From an uncultured Ruminococcus sp. (GTDB taxonomy: Bacteria > Bacillota > Clostridia > Oscillospirales > Ruminococcaceae): a DNA stretch of 12,300 bases. The notes beneath the pieces are model-generated. The model saw nothing but the letters and a program-made list of their open reading frames with translations. It was not told the origin of the DNA and searched no databases. Shown piece by piece: positions 1 to 7,215 of this stretch. Numbering within the stretch: position 1 is the first letter of the stretch; each line of letters opens with the position of its first letter. The position numbers were made by a program, and so were the translations under genes. The DNA lies in contig CAMHUJ010000013.1 of NCBI GenBank assembly GCA_946188175.1, positions 1 to 12,300 of the forward strand, given 5' to 3'.

Positions 1-136
1 GTGCTATACGATCGGCTATAATGCGAATCTGAGCGCATTGCAGGAGCTTTCCGCAATCAACGAGGCTGCGAGCATCAACGCAGACAACGACGACGTTATT
101 TACAACCTCAAGAGCCTCTTTAATGCACAGATGTAA
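1..136 (+). CDS. VWA domain protein, 3' end only (partial)
   Basis: The reading frame entering from the left edge codes for about 44 residues and stops at TAA 134-136. The residues CYTIGYNAN, then LSALQELSAINEAAS, a short acidic stretch and a final YNLKSLFNAQM match the last strand and helix of a von Willebrand factor A domain. In such domains a 'TIGyg' strand is followed by 'L..ia..t.G....a.d...l...f'. VWA domains bind protein partners through a metal-ion site, but that site (DxSxS) would lie upstream of the window, so I cannot tell whether it is intact. A strong hairpin terminator follows 11 bases after the stop, so this is the end of a transcription unit. Function beyond VWA is unknown. 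The family call is from a short tail and is moderately sure. Confidence 0.6.
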   Translation, partial: CYTIGYNANLSALQELSAINEAASINADNDDVIYNLKSLFNAQM

Positions 137-147
137 GAATCATACTG

Positions 148-184
148 CAAGACCCCCGCTTTCCGGCGAGGGTCTTGTTCTGTT
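148..184 (+). terminator. Rho-independent terminator after the VWA gene
   Basis: CAAGACCC (148-155) pairs with GGGTCTTG (170-177). The stem extends after one mismatch by CGC/GCG around a small loop, and a T-rich tail (TTCTGTTT) follows. It lies just after the VWA stop. The minus-strand small ORF ends at 184, so the same hairpin may also stop that transcript, although the minus-strand side lacks a clear T run. Confidence 0.7.
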
Positions 185-309
185 TACGGCTTTTTCGGGG
201 ATTCGTGCAGATGATTTCTGCGGCAGCAGAGGAACAGCGCCGTCAGCAGCGGCAGCAGAAACGGCAGTGCAGTCAGCAGGATGCCGAGCAGTTTCAGAAG
301 CATGTTCAT
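184..309 (-). CDS. Probable small Leu-rich single-span membrane peptide (39-41 aa)
   Basis: A minus-strand frame from ATG at 309 (or the in-frame ATG at 303) to TAA at 186-184 codes for a peptide starting MNMLLKLLGILL. It continues as an uninterrupted hydrophobic, Leu-rich stretch with two prolines (about residues 4-27), then CCRRN and a polar, basic tail ending SPKKP. This is the shape of a one-span membrane miniprotein. Three signals support it. AAAGGA at 314-319 is a Shine-Dalgarno site, well spaced from the ATG at 303 (about 10 bases) and tight for 309. A perfect extended -10 (TGCTATAAT, minus strand 348-340) lies just upstream. Leucine codons are almost all CTG, as in the neighbouring genes. 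I recognise no family. Small hydrophobic type I toxins and signalling or regulatory micropeptides share this architecture, but nothing here proves either. Conservation in relatives would decide whether it is real. Confidence 0.55.
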   Translation of the reverse strand: MNMLLKLLGILLTALPFLLPLLTALFLCCRRNHLHESPKKP

Positions 310-339
310 CAAATCCTTTCCGGTTTGAATGTTGCCCCT

Positions 340-348
340 ATTATAGCA
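340..348 (-). promoter_or_regulatory. Extended -10 promoter of the small membrane peptide
   Basis: On the minus strand TGCTATAAT occupies 348-340, preceded by TG to read TGTGCTATAAT. Transcription would start near 333, leaving a leader of about 25-30 bases before the AAAGGA and ATG. No recognisable -35 is found at 16-18 bp spacing, as is common for TG-extended -10 elements or activator-dependent promoters. The palindrome cluster at 377-418 would lie about 45-85 bp upstream of this start. Confidence 0.5.
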
Positions 349-376
349 CAGAATCTCCGTGCAGATGCAGTGTACG

Positions 377-418
377 CCGTCACGGATTCCGTGACAAATG
401 TCACATCCGGAATGACGG
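377..418. repeat. Nested inverted repeats (possible operator or structured element)
   Basis: Several overlapping dyads occur in 42 bp. GTCACGGA (379-386) and TCCGTGAC (388-395) form a near-perfect 17-bp palindrome. GTGACA (391-396) and TGTCAC (399-404) form a second one with a 2-base centre. CCGTCA (377-382) and TGACGG (413-418) enclose everything, and ATTCCG (386-391) pairs with CGGAAT (408-413). The first two share bases, so they cannot both form as hairpins. No T run follows on either strand, so it is not a simple terminator. It sits between the small minus-strand gene and the promoter region of the large plus-strand gene, which suits a regulator binding site. The bound factor is unknown. 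Confidence 0.5.
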
Positions 419-446
419 ACAGCACCTTCCGGACTGTCAGACTGTA

Positions 447-455
447 TGATATAAT
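447..455 (+). promoter_or_regulatory. Possible second extended -10 upstream of the large membrane protein
   Basis: TGATATAAT at 447-455 fits the TGNTATAAT extended -10 pattern on the plus strand. The bases at the -35 position (around 427-432, TTCCGG) are not a good match. If used, it would add a leader of about 165 bases to the gene at 627. That leader would contain the small hairpin CACAC (474-478) / GTGTG (483-487). This is weaker than the promoter at 552-580. Confidence 0.25.
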
Positions 456-551
456 AATCACATAAGCGGACAGCACACGCAGGTGTGATTCCAAGTCCGC
501 CGAAAGCGCTCTGTCATTATTCCCGTTCTCCTTCCTATTATATTGTTCAGC

Positions 552-580
552 TTGCTTTTTGTATTATAATGTGCTATAAT
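552..580 (+). promoter_or_regulatory. Promoter of the 1190-aa membrane protein gene
   Basis: TTGCTT (552-557) as -35 and TATAAT (575-580) as -10 are separated by 17 bp. The -10 is preceded by TG with one base between, making an extended -10 (TGCTATAAT). Transcription would start near 587, about 40 bases before the ATG at 627. The ribosome site GGGAGGTG at 612-619 lies 7 bases before that ATG and fixes the start. Confidence 0.75.
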
Positions 581-626
581 GAGCACATAAATCCAAAAAT
601 ATCATTGTTTCGGGAGGTGCTGAAAC

Positions 627-3600
627 ATGGAAATTATCATTATCTGTATCGTCTGGCTGATATCTCCGATTCCGCTGCTGATTCTATGGCTGCGCTCCGG
701 CGCAAAATCCAAAAAGCAGAATGCATTTTTGCAGCAGCTGCTCGATCAGCACAGAATCCTCCCGGAGGAATTGAAGCAGGCGGGCATCAAGCTGCCGCGG
801 CCGAAGACACCGCAGATCCCGCAGCAAGCCGCACAGCCGGTCCTGCCGCCTGCTGCGCAGAGTGAACCGTCTGCGCTACAGCCTGCAAATACTTCTGATT
901 CACTGGCTGCCGCCGCAGCGCGTGCCGCACAGATCGCAGAGGCAGAGCTCAGCGGCACATCTGTCCCCGCAGCTGCACAGATCGGCGACATCGTCGTTCC
1001 GGATGCTGTGATTGCCGAAGCAGAGCCGTCCGGTGAGATCATCGCACCGCCGGCTGCTGAATCCGTACCGGAGCCGTCCGGCGAGATCATCGCACCCGAA
1101 ACAGAAAAATCCCCTGCCGCAGAAACCGCTGCACCGGTTCCGCCGCAGAATACGCCGCCGCAGCCGGTCACACAGCCAGCCGCAGCGATTCCGAAGCACA
1201 TCTCCGCCATTACGCTGATGCTCTCGGTCGGTGTCCTGCTCGTTATCGTCGCCGGACTGATCTTCGTCCGCACGACATGGGACAAGCTCTCCGACATCGG
1301 CAGACTCGCAACCCTCGCCGCAGGCAGCATCCTGTTCTTCGGCACCTCCGCACTCGCAAAGCGTACCTTTAAGCTCGAACGCACCAGCATGGCATTCTTC
1401 ACGCTCGGTGCAGCCTTCCTGCCGATTTCCGTCTGGGCGGCAGGCTATCTGAATCTGCTCGGCGACAGGCTCTCCGGTGCCGGAAACCCGTGGCTGATCG
1501 CGCTCTCCTTCGGTTCCTTTACGGTCATTGCACTGCTTGCCGTCATATTCTACCGCATGAAGGGCTGGGGCGCCGCATTTCTCAGCGGTCTGACGATCAC
1601 CTATGTCTGCATCGCCGAAGCCCTGACGATCCACCGCGATACCCCGCTCGCACCGTTCCTGATCGCAGTGACAGTCTATGCACTGCTGCTCGCATTCGGC
1701 ACAGAACTGCTCGCACCGCGGATTCCGAAGGCAATCGGCAGCGTACTGGAGCCGTTTGCAATCATCATCACCGCACTTTCCTCGATCATCACATTCGCTG
1801 CCACGCTGGGCGCATGCCATGAGCTGCTGCATAAAAATGATTTTGAATGCTGGTATTACTGGATTCCGGCGCTGCTGGCAGCATTCGCATTCTTCTCGCC
1901 GATCCTGACGGAACGCATCAAGGCATATACGGTCATTCCGGCATCGCTGCTTGCCGTTCCCGCATTCACGTTGCTGCTGTATCCGATTTACAACACCGTA
2001 TTCTACACGAAAACCGATACGTATATCCAGGACAGCACCGGCGCATATTACGCATTGATGCTGATGATCTGCGCAATGATCTGGCTGATTCTGCTGCTGA
2101 CAAACAGCCTGCCGGATGAAACGCGCAGGGGCTTCCGGATCGGCGCAGGCGTCCTGACGGCGCTTTCGATTCCGGTTCAGCTGGCACATCTGACATACAA
2201 TCCGCTGAAGGTCGCGGCAGCGATGTTTGCCGCCGGTGCCGTACTGCTCGCCGTCTGGGTGATCGGTATGCGCAAGCAGTCGCATATCGCCCTGCATGCA
2301 CTGATCGGTGCACAGGTCTGGATGCTCTGCATGATCGCCGCGGATGCCGTAGCAGGCGAATTCGCTTCACGCGCCGGTGATGTCGGGCATATCGGTCAGC
2401 TTTGCGCCGCGCTCTGCTTCCTGCCCGGATTCATTGCACTCGTCCTGACCAAAAAGCACCGCACCGGATTCTCCGACCTGCTGCTGACGGTCTCGCCGGT
2501 CTTCCCGCTGATCTCGCTGATCGCGGAACAGCCGCTGCTCCGGCGTCTGCCGTACCAGTGGGGCGGACTGATGCTCCTGCTCGGATTCGTCGTGCTTTAC
2601 TGGTTCCTCGCCTTCGCACATGACACACGCAAGCCGCAGCAGTATGCTTTCGCGGTACTGTCGCCGCTGCTGCTGGCGGTTACGGCTGTCGCATCGGGCG
2701 ACGGTCTGCTCCGGAAAACACCGGATATGCTGCTGCCGGTCTGCTGGAGTATTCTCTCCTATCTGCTCGGCGCCGCAGCGTATTTCACAACACCGCGCCG
2801 TTTCCACGGCGTCCGGAAGCTGCTGTTCGGTCTGACCGCAGTGCCGCCGATCGTCGTTGCGTTCTGCATCGAGATCGCACATCCGGATGCGGAGAATCTC
2901 CCGCTCCAGCTGCTCGGAATCGCAGGCGCAGCCGGACTCTGGCTCCTGTTCGCAAACCGCGGATTCCGTGCGCTGTCGGTCACATCGTTCAGCACCGCAC
3001 TGCTGATGCTGCTCGAAACGACGGCATGTCTGGTCTGGCACAGATTCTATGACGACGAAATGAACTACAATGTCCTGCTGATCGCATCGGTCTGGATTCT
3101 GCTGTTCTCTTTGCTGGCGATTGTTATTTCACGCAGAATGCTGTTCTTTGTCGGCAGCGGCGATATTCCCGCCGTCATGCAGGCTGCTGCACCTGCCGCC
3201 GCGCTGATTCTCTCCGGCGGTCTGATCTTCATGCAGGGCAAAAACTGGGAGGTCTTCTACTTTGTCTATGTCGTCGGGCTGTGTATCCTTGCATGGTTCA
3301 CGACGAAAAAATCGCAGATCATCCTGCCGTCCGTGTGCGCACTCTCCTTCATCTTTACGGTTGACGCACTGCGCTCACATTCTACAAAGGTCAGCGCCGG
3401 AACCGTCGTTCTGCTGCTGTTTGCATTTGTCATCATGACGGTTCTGTTCCCGTATCTCGGTATTGTCTCGCGTGAAGCGGATGAGGAGCCGAAGATGCAG
3501 CGCCGCACATGGGTGCTGACGGGTGTCGGCGGCGTGGTGCCGTTCTGGCTGCTGACCGCCGCGAATATCGGCACACAGCTCGCAAGCTATACCCGTGAAC

Positions 3601-4199
3601 AGCGCGAATGGATGTATTTCTTCGTACCGGTTCTGATTGCAGGCTATCTGCTGCACTTCCTGCTCTTTGAAAAGGATGAGAACCGCCGCCGCACACTGAT
3701 GACGGCTGCCGCCGGTTTCGGTGTGATCGCACTCTGGATGCAGCCGCTTGTCGATGTTTCGGATACATGGTTCGAGAATAAGCTGCATATCCTGCCGCTG
3801 GTTCTCTTCGGCATCGTACTGCGTCAGCTTTACGGCGAAAAGACAGGCGGAAACTTCCTCTTCGGCGTCGGTGTCTATACGATGCTGCGGCTTGCGATTA
3901 CCGCAGTCGCAACCGAGGCGGGCTCCGATCTGCTGACGCTGCTGATTACGGCAATGCTGGTATTCATCGCATCGTTCTATATCCGTCAGAAAAAATGGTT
4001 CCTGCTTGGCGGCATCACGCTGATTCTGACCGCCATGTACATGCACATGAAGCTCACGGACGGCAAGCAGTGGTGGGTCTATCTGCTGTTCGCCGGACTG
4101 GTGCTGATCGTCGTCGCAGGCTCGAACGAAATGCTCAAGCAGCGCGGCGAATCGCTCAAATCCAAAGCCGGAAAGCTCTGGGACGAATGGACATGGTGA
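627..4199 (+). CDS. Large polytopic membrane protein with Pro/Ala-rich linker (SCO7613/DUF2157-like)
   Basis: The 1190-residue product has one N-terminal membrane span (about 2-22) and a short charged helix ending near 'LPEELKQAGIKLP'. A Pro/Ala/Glu-rich linker (about 58-188) includes a duplicated EPSGEIIAP block. From about residue 190 to 1165 it is an almost continuous series of hydrophobic spans, roughly thirty by eye. It ends in a short basic tail (KQRGESLKSKAGKLWDEW). The first spans after the linker ('LMLSVGVLLVIVAGLIF', 'TTWDKLSDIGRLATLAAGS', then 'FFTLGAAFLPISVW') resemble the repeating unit of DUF2157-type and SCO7613-type membrane proteins, whose biochemical role is unknown. I see no catalytic motif, so a transporter, scaffold or sensor role is open. 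The ATG at 627 is set by GGGAGGTG 7 bases upstream. It has its own promoter and ends in a convergent terminator, so it is probably monocistronic. The coding call is sure; the family call is tentative. Confidence 0.9.
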   Translation: MEIIIICIVWLISPIPLLILWLRSGAKSKKQNAFLQQLLDQHRILPEELKQAGIKLPRPKTPQIPQQAAQPVLPPAAQSEPSALQPANTSDSLAAAAARAAQIAEAELSGTSVPAAAQIGDIVVPDAVIAEAEPSGEIIAPPAAESVPEPSGEIIAPETEKSPAAETAAPVPPQNTPPQPVTQPAAAIPKHISAITLMLSVGVLLVIVAGLIFVRTTWDKLSDIGRLATLAAGSILFFGTSALAKRTFKLERTSMAFFTLGAAFLPISVWAAGYLNLLGDRLSGAGNPWLIALSFGSFTVIALLAVIFYRMKGWGAAFLSGLTITYVCIAEALTIHRDTPLAPFLIAVTVYALLLAFGTELLAPRIPKAIGSVLEPFAIIITALSSIITFAATLGACHELLHKNDFECWYYWIPALLAAFAFFSPILTERIKAYTVIPASLLAVPAFTLLLYPIYNTVFYTKTDTYIQDSTGAYYALMLMICAMIWLILLLTNSLPDETRRGFRIGAGVLTALSIPVQLAHLTYNPLKVAAAMFAAGAVLLAVWVIGMRKQSHIALHALIGAQVWMLCMIAADAVAGEFASRAGDVGHIGQLCAALCFLPGFIALVLTKKHRTGFSDLLLTVSPVFPLISLIAEQPLLRRLPYQWGGLMLLLGFVVLYWFLAFAHDTRKPQQYAFAVLSPLLLAVTAVASGDGLLRKTPDMLLPVCWSILSYLLGAAAYFTTPRRFHGVRKLLFGLTAVPPIVVAFCIEIAHPDAENLPLQLLGIAGAAGLWLLFANRGFRALSVTSFSTALLMLLETTACLVWHRFYDDEMNYNVLLIASVWILLFSLLAIVISRRMLFFVGSGDIPAVMQAAAPAAALILSGGLIFMQGKNWEVFYFVYVVGLCILAWFTTKKSQIILPSVCALSFIFTVDALRSHSTKVSAGTVVLLLFAFVIMTVLFPYLGIVSREADEEPKMQRRTWVLTGVGGVVPFWLLTAANIGTQLASYTREQREWMYFFVPVLIAGYLLHFLLFEKDENRRRTLMTAAAGFGVIALWMQPLVDVSDTWFENKLHILPLVLFGIVLRQLYGEKTGGNFLFGVGVYTMLRLAITAVATEAGSDLLTLLITAMLVFIASFYIRQKKWFLLGGITLILTAMYMHMKLTDGKQWWVYLLFAGLVLIVVAGSNEMLKQRGESLKSKAGKLWDEWTW
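1023..1096 (+). repeat. Direct repeat inside the linker of the large membrane protein
   Basis: Two 26-base copies starting GAGCCGTCCGG (1023-1048 and 1071-1096) differ at one silent position and encode EPSGEIIAP twice, 48 bases (16 codons) apart. This indicates an in-frame duplication within the low-complexity linker, which can expand or shrink without harming the membrane domain. Confidence 0.7.
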
Positions 4200-4214
4200 G
4201 CGGGCAGTGCCCGC
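4200..4214. repeat. GC-rich hairpin abutting the stop codon
   Basis: GCGGGCA (4200-4206) and TGCCCGC (4208-4214) form a perfect palindrome directly after the TGA of the large membrane protein. No T run follows. It may protect the 3' end of the mRNA or be incidental; the real terminator is about 80 bases further on. Confidence 0.4.
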
Positions 4215-4295
4215 ATCCATTGATCTGAAATCCGCCGACAGCGTTTTAAGGGAATGATCAGTTGATTGTTTTCATTTTTAACGGGAACAATGGAA

Positions 4296-4341
4296 AGCCG
4301 CTCAATTCAGCGTAACAGCTTGAATTGAGCGGCTCATTTTA
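4296..4341. terminator. Bidirectional terminator at a convergent gene junction
   Basis: AGCCGCTCAATTCA (4296-4309) pairs perfectly with TGAATTGAGCGGCT (4321-4334), a 14-bp stem with an 11-base loop. On the plus strand the stem is followed by CATTTTAT and on the minus strand by TTTCCATTGTT. It can therefore end both the large membrane protein gene and the protease gene that arrives from the other side. Confidence 0.85.
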
Positions 4342-4348
4342 TATTCTG

Positions 4349-5932
4349 TTATTTGGGTGATACAGTGACAACGGCTGTGCCGTCCTTCAGGCTGTCGATT
4401 TTAACGGTAAAGCCCGGATCGACCGTCTCAAAGCCGAGCGCATCATACCACGCAAAGCCCTTGACACTGCTGTCGATCAGACTGCCCTCGCGGAAGAATC
4501 CGCCGAAGTTATTGACCAGACGCAGCACACGGCGGCTCAGATTGGTCTTATCATAGTTCTTGCCGTAATTGTTCCACTTGAACTCCGGTCCCCACCAGCC
4601 GTTTGCGAGCTCCGCATTGCAGTGCAGAATCCGGACACCGCCCTCCTGAAACATCCGGAATGCCTGCCGGTAGGAGAAGCCCATATAGTTATTCTCATCG
4701 GGCGTGACGGATTCGATCATGAAATATTCGCTGTAAAAGCCTTTGATTTCCTTCCGCGGAATCAGCACGCAGTTCGGCGCATACTGCGAGGATTGCAGCG
4801 TATAGGTCTGCGTGCCGCCGGAATAAATCTGCACCTCCGTATCGGTATACCAACCGTACATCAGCTTGTCAAAGCAGCTCATATCGCCGAGCGCATCGTC
4901 CATCGTCAGCCAGCCCGCATCGCCGCTCAAGCCTCTGCCGTAGTCATCCTCTTCCGTATTATCAAAATTCTCGTAGCGGTAATAATCCGGCAGACCCATT
5001 GCATGTCCGAGCTCATGCGTCCATGTACCGTTGAAGCCTGCGCGGTCGCTGAGGTCCCAGCCGCCGTAGCAGAGATTGCCGCCGCGGACGCCGTCGAAGC
5101 TCTCATTGCCGTAATATCCGCCGGAGCAGGGCCACCAGTATTCCGAACCGGCAGAGCCCGGCAAAGCCAGCAGAATCGTATCAATCGTGCCGTTTTTATC
5201 GGTATCGTATTTGGAGAAATCGACCTGCGCATCGAAGGCAGCCATTACCTCATTGAGCAGCTTATCGGTTCCGACATAGCTTGCGGTATCGCCCTTCGGA
5301 TTGATGTAGTTATTGATGCTGCCCTGCGCATTATACAGAAAGACATCGCCGTGCATTTGCAGTCTGCCGTAAGAGGCGCGGTTATAAAACGCAGAGATGC
5401 TCTCCATGGGATAGGCTTTGCTGTTTTTATCCTCGGGACCGAAGGTGCGCTCCGTGATCTCCTCCGCGGTATAGTGATCAGAGCGGACGCAGTCCGGAAA
5501 ATCAATGACAAACATCAGGATATTCGTTTCGCCGACCGAGGGCAGCGTCGGTCTGACGCCCTTCACCGGAGGTGAGATCAGCTCGGGCTCCGGATCGGGC
5601 ACCTCGACCTCCTCATAAATCTCATCCGGTCCCTTGCCGCCGAGCACAACGCGGCGCAGCAGCGTCAGATCGCGGACATCAATGCACTGATCCTTGTTGA
5701 GATCGGCACGGAATGCGATATCCGGCTCAGTCATCACCTCCTCCGAGAGAAGATGCTTCGTCAGGATCTGAATATCCGCATCGCTGACGAACATGTCCCC
5801 GTTCAGATCGCCCATGTATCCGACAAGGCGCTGCTCCGTTGCAGCATGTGCGGAAACTGCGAGCGAACCTGCTGTCAATGCTGCTGTCAGCGCGGCTGTG
5901 ATCCTTTTGCGGATCGTTTTCTGTTTCGGCAT
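4349..5932 (-). CDS. Secreted dockerin-bearing M6-family metalloprotease
   Basis: The 527-residue protein is a predicted secreted zinc protease. A signal peptide (basic MPKQKTIRKR, then an Ala-rich core, cleavage near AHA-A at residue 30) is followed by a type I dockerin. Its two calcium loops, DLNGDMFVSDAD (42-53) and DLNKDQCIDVRD (77-88), carry Asp/Asn at positions 1, 3, 5 and 12, with Ser or Asp at 9. An acidic Pro/Glu linker (about 102-120) leads to an M6 peptidase domain (about 130-500). HELGHAMGLPD at 306-316 gives the zinc ligands H306 and H310, the third ligand D316 and the catalytic E307. An EF-hand-like DTDKNGTID at 243-251 may bind calcium. Dockerins bind cohesins on scaffoldin proteins, so the enzyme is probably attached to a cellulosome-like complex or held at the cell surface. 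Here the dockerin is N-terminal. AAAGGGGG 7 bases upstream supports the start at 5932. It is transcribed alone. Substrates are unknown. Confidence 0.92.
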   Translation of the reverse strand: MPKQKTIRKRITAALTAALTAGSLAVSAHAATEQRLVGYMGDLNGDMFVSDADIQILTKHLLSEEVMTEPDIAFRADLNKDQCIDVRDLTLLRRVVLGGKGPDEIYEEVEVPDPEPELISPPVKGVRPTLPSVGETNILMFVIDFPDCVRSDHYTAEEITERTFGPEDKNSKAYPMESISAFYNRASYGRLQMHGDVFLYNAQGSINNYINPKGDTASYVGTDKLLNEVMAAFDAQVDFSKYDTDKNGTIDTILLALPGSAGSEYWWPCSGGYYGNESFDGVRGGNLCYGGWDLSDRAGFNGTWTHELGHAMGLPDYYRYENFDNTEEDDYGRGLSGDAGWLTMDDALGDMSCFDKLMYGWYTDTEVQIYSGGTQTYTLQSSQYAPNCVLIPRKEIKGFYSEYFMIESVTPDENNYMGFSYRQAFRMFQEGGVRILHCNAELANGWWGPEFKWNNYGKNYDKTNLSRRVLRLVNNFGGFFREGSLIDSSVKGFAWYDALGFETVDPGFTVKIDSLKDGTAVVTVSPK

Positions 5933-5962
5933 GAAGAATCCCCCTTTCTGCCGTCTGATTGT

Positions 5963-5991
5963 ATTTTATCAGTTTTTCGCGCAGTTGTCAA
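5963..5991 (-). promoter_or_regulatory. Near-consensus promoter of the dockerin protease
   Basis: On the minus strand TTGACA (5991-5986) and TAAAAT (5968-5963) are separated by exactly 17 bp, a strong vegetative promoter. Transcription would start near 5956, giving a leader of about 24 bases with the AAAGGGGG ribosome site at 5947-5940. No obvious operator overlaps it. Confidence 0.8.
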
Positions 5992-6100
5992 TGATTTATT
6001 ATCAGATTCATATGATGCTGTCTGTATTCGCCGCAAATCTGTCTGCACGCTGTACACAAAATCCGGCGGCGGCTTCAGGAAAATTTCAGAATTCCCGCAC

Positions 6101-6129
6101 TTTACAATTTCTGCGTTTTGTGCTATACT
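6101..6129 (+). promoter_or_regulatory. Promoter of the dnaD-dnaI operon
   Basis: TTTACA (6101-6106) and TATACT (6124-6129) are 17 bp apart, and TG one base before the -10 makes it an extended element (TGCTATACT). Transcription would start near 6136, leaving a leader of about 30 bases. GGGAGG at 6156-6161 lies 7 bases before the ATG at 6169. Confidence 0.75.
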
Positions 6130-6168
6130 ATAAGAGTATCACTATGTCCGGATACGGGAGGCGAATGT

Positions 6169-7197
6169 ATGGAAATCTATCTGAAACAGGGACATACCTT
6201 TGCCGTTCCGGTAACGGTTGCAGACAATCTGCTCAAGCTCGCAAGCCACGATCAGCTGAAAATCCTGCTGTATCTGCTCTGCCACGCCGACGAACCGCTC
6301 ACCGCGGAGACCGTCGCGCAGAACTGCAAGGTCATGCCGGATGCCGTCGAGGACGCAATCGCCTTCTGGCAGGATGCAAACGTGCTCTCGGATACGCAGG
6401 AGCAGCCCTCGGTCAGATTGCAGACCGCCGCGCCGCAGATTCAGCCTGCCGCCCCTGCCCCACCGGTTACGGTATCCGTACCGGAGCCGCAAAAAGAGCC
6501 GACCGCAAAGCTGCAAAGCAGCAGCAGTCAGTTTTCGCTGCTGCCCTCCGAGATCGCTGCGCGGATTCAGGAGAATCAGGCAATCGCGGAGATGTTCCGG
6601 AGCATGGAGCCGCTTGCCGGCAGAATGCTCAACAATACCGAGCAGAAAAGCATGATCTGGATGCACGAATATCTCGGACTGGAGCCCGATCTGATTCTGA
6701 TGCTCGCTGCATACTGCGTGCAGAACGACTGCTTCCATGTACGCTACATGGAGAAAATCGCAATCGAATGGCAGGAGCGCGGCGTCATGACACATGCACT
6801 GGTCGAGGAGGATATCCGCCGCCGAACCGAGGCACGGACCTTCACCGCAAAGCTGATGCGCATGTTTGAGATGAAGCGTCAGCCGACCAGATTGCAGCAG
6901 GAATTCATCGACCGCTGGCAGCAGCAGGGCTGGTCCACGGAGATGATTCAGATTGCCTATGAAAAAACACGCAACCAGAAGGACGATAAGCTGAACTTCA
7001 ATTATATGAACGGCATTCTGGAACACTGGGCACAGGACGGCATCCGTACCGTCGCCGATGCGCAGAAGCAGGATGACGCCTATTACGCTGCCCGTCAGCA
7101 GAAGCGAAGCGGCACCAGAAAGCCGCCGGAGGGCAGCACAAATTCTTCGATCGACATGAGCGATGTGGAAAAAATCATGAACCCCTACGGGTTGTAA
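6169..7197 (+). CDS. DnaD-like primosome protein (two DnaD/DnaB C-terminal repeats)
   Basis: The 342-residue protein is a replication-initiation factor of the DnaD/DnaB (Firmicutes) type, which helps open the origin or restart forks and recruits the helicase loader. Residues 1-75 look like the N-terminal winged-helix part ('LASHDQLKILLYLLCHADEPLTAE'). A Pro/Ala-rich linker follows (about 80-120). Two DnaD C-terminal modules come next (about 128-205 and 228-290), each ending in the family motif YxxxIxxxW: YMEKIAIEW (193-201) and YMNGILEHW (279-287). The tail is polar. The frame is open further upstream, but ATG 6169 is chosen because GGGAGG sits 7 bases before it and the promoter start is near 6136. 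The next gene, 18 bases downstream, is the helicase loader, the usual partner. I do not assign dnaD or dnaB because the two are hard to separate here. Confidence 0.85.
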   Translation: MEIYLKQGHTFAVPVTVADNLLKLASHDQLKILLYLLCHADEPLTAETVAQNCKVMPDAVEDAIAFWQDANVLSDTQEQPSVRLQTAAPQIQPAAPAPPVTVSVPEPQKEPTAKLQSSSSQFSLLPSEIAARIQENQAIAEMFRSMEPLAGRMLNNTEQKSMIWMHEYLGLEPDLILMLAAYCVQNDCFHVRYMEKIAIEWQERGVMTHALVEEDIRRRTEARTFTAKLMRMFEMKRQPTRLQQEFIDRWQQQGWSTEMIQIAYEKTRNQKDDKLNFNYMNGILEHWAQDGIRTVADAQKQDDAYYAARQQKRSGTRKPPEGSTNSSIDMSDVEKIMNPYGL

Positions 7198-7215
7198 TAC
7201 AGGAGGTGAACCGGA

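Noticed and set aside
123..465. Two plus-strand frames (123-449 and 175-465) in the first gap
   Set aside because: They have no ribosome site and run through a terminator hairpin and the palindrome cluster. The minus-strand peptide in the same place has ordered signals.
309..494. 61-residue minus-strand frame
   Set aside because: It covers the promoter and palindromes of the small peptide and lacks a ribosome site; composition is that of noncoding DNA.
900..2297. 465-residue minus-strand open frame
   Set aside because: It is rich in Cys, Arg, Gln and Asp, has no recognisable fold and lies antisense to the large membrane protein.
4622..5575. 317-residue plus-strand open frame
   Set aside because: It is antisense to the dockerin protease, with repetitive Ile/Ala/Arg composition typical of a shadow frame.
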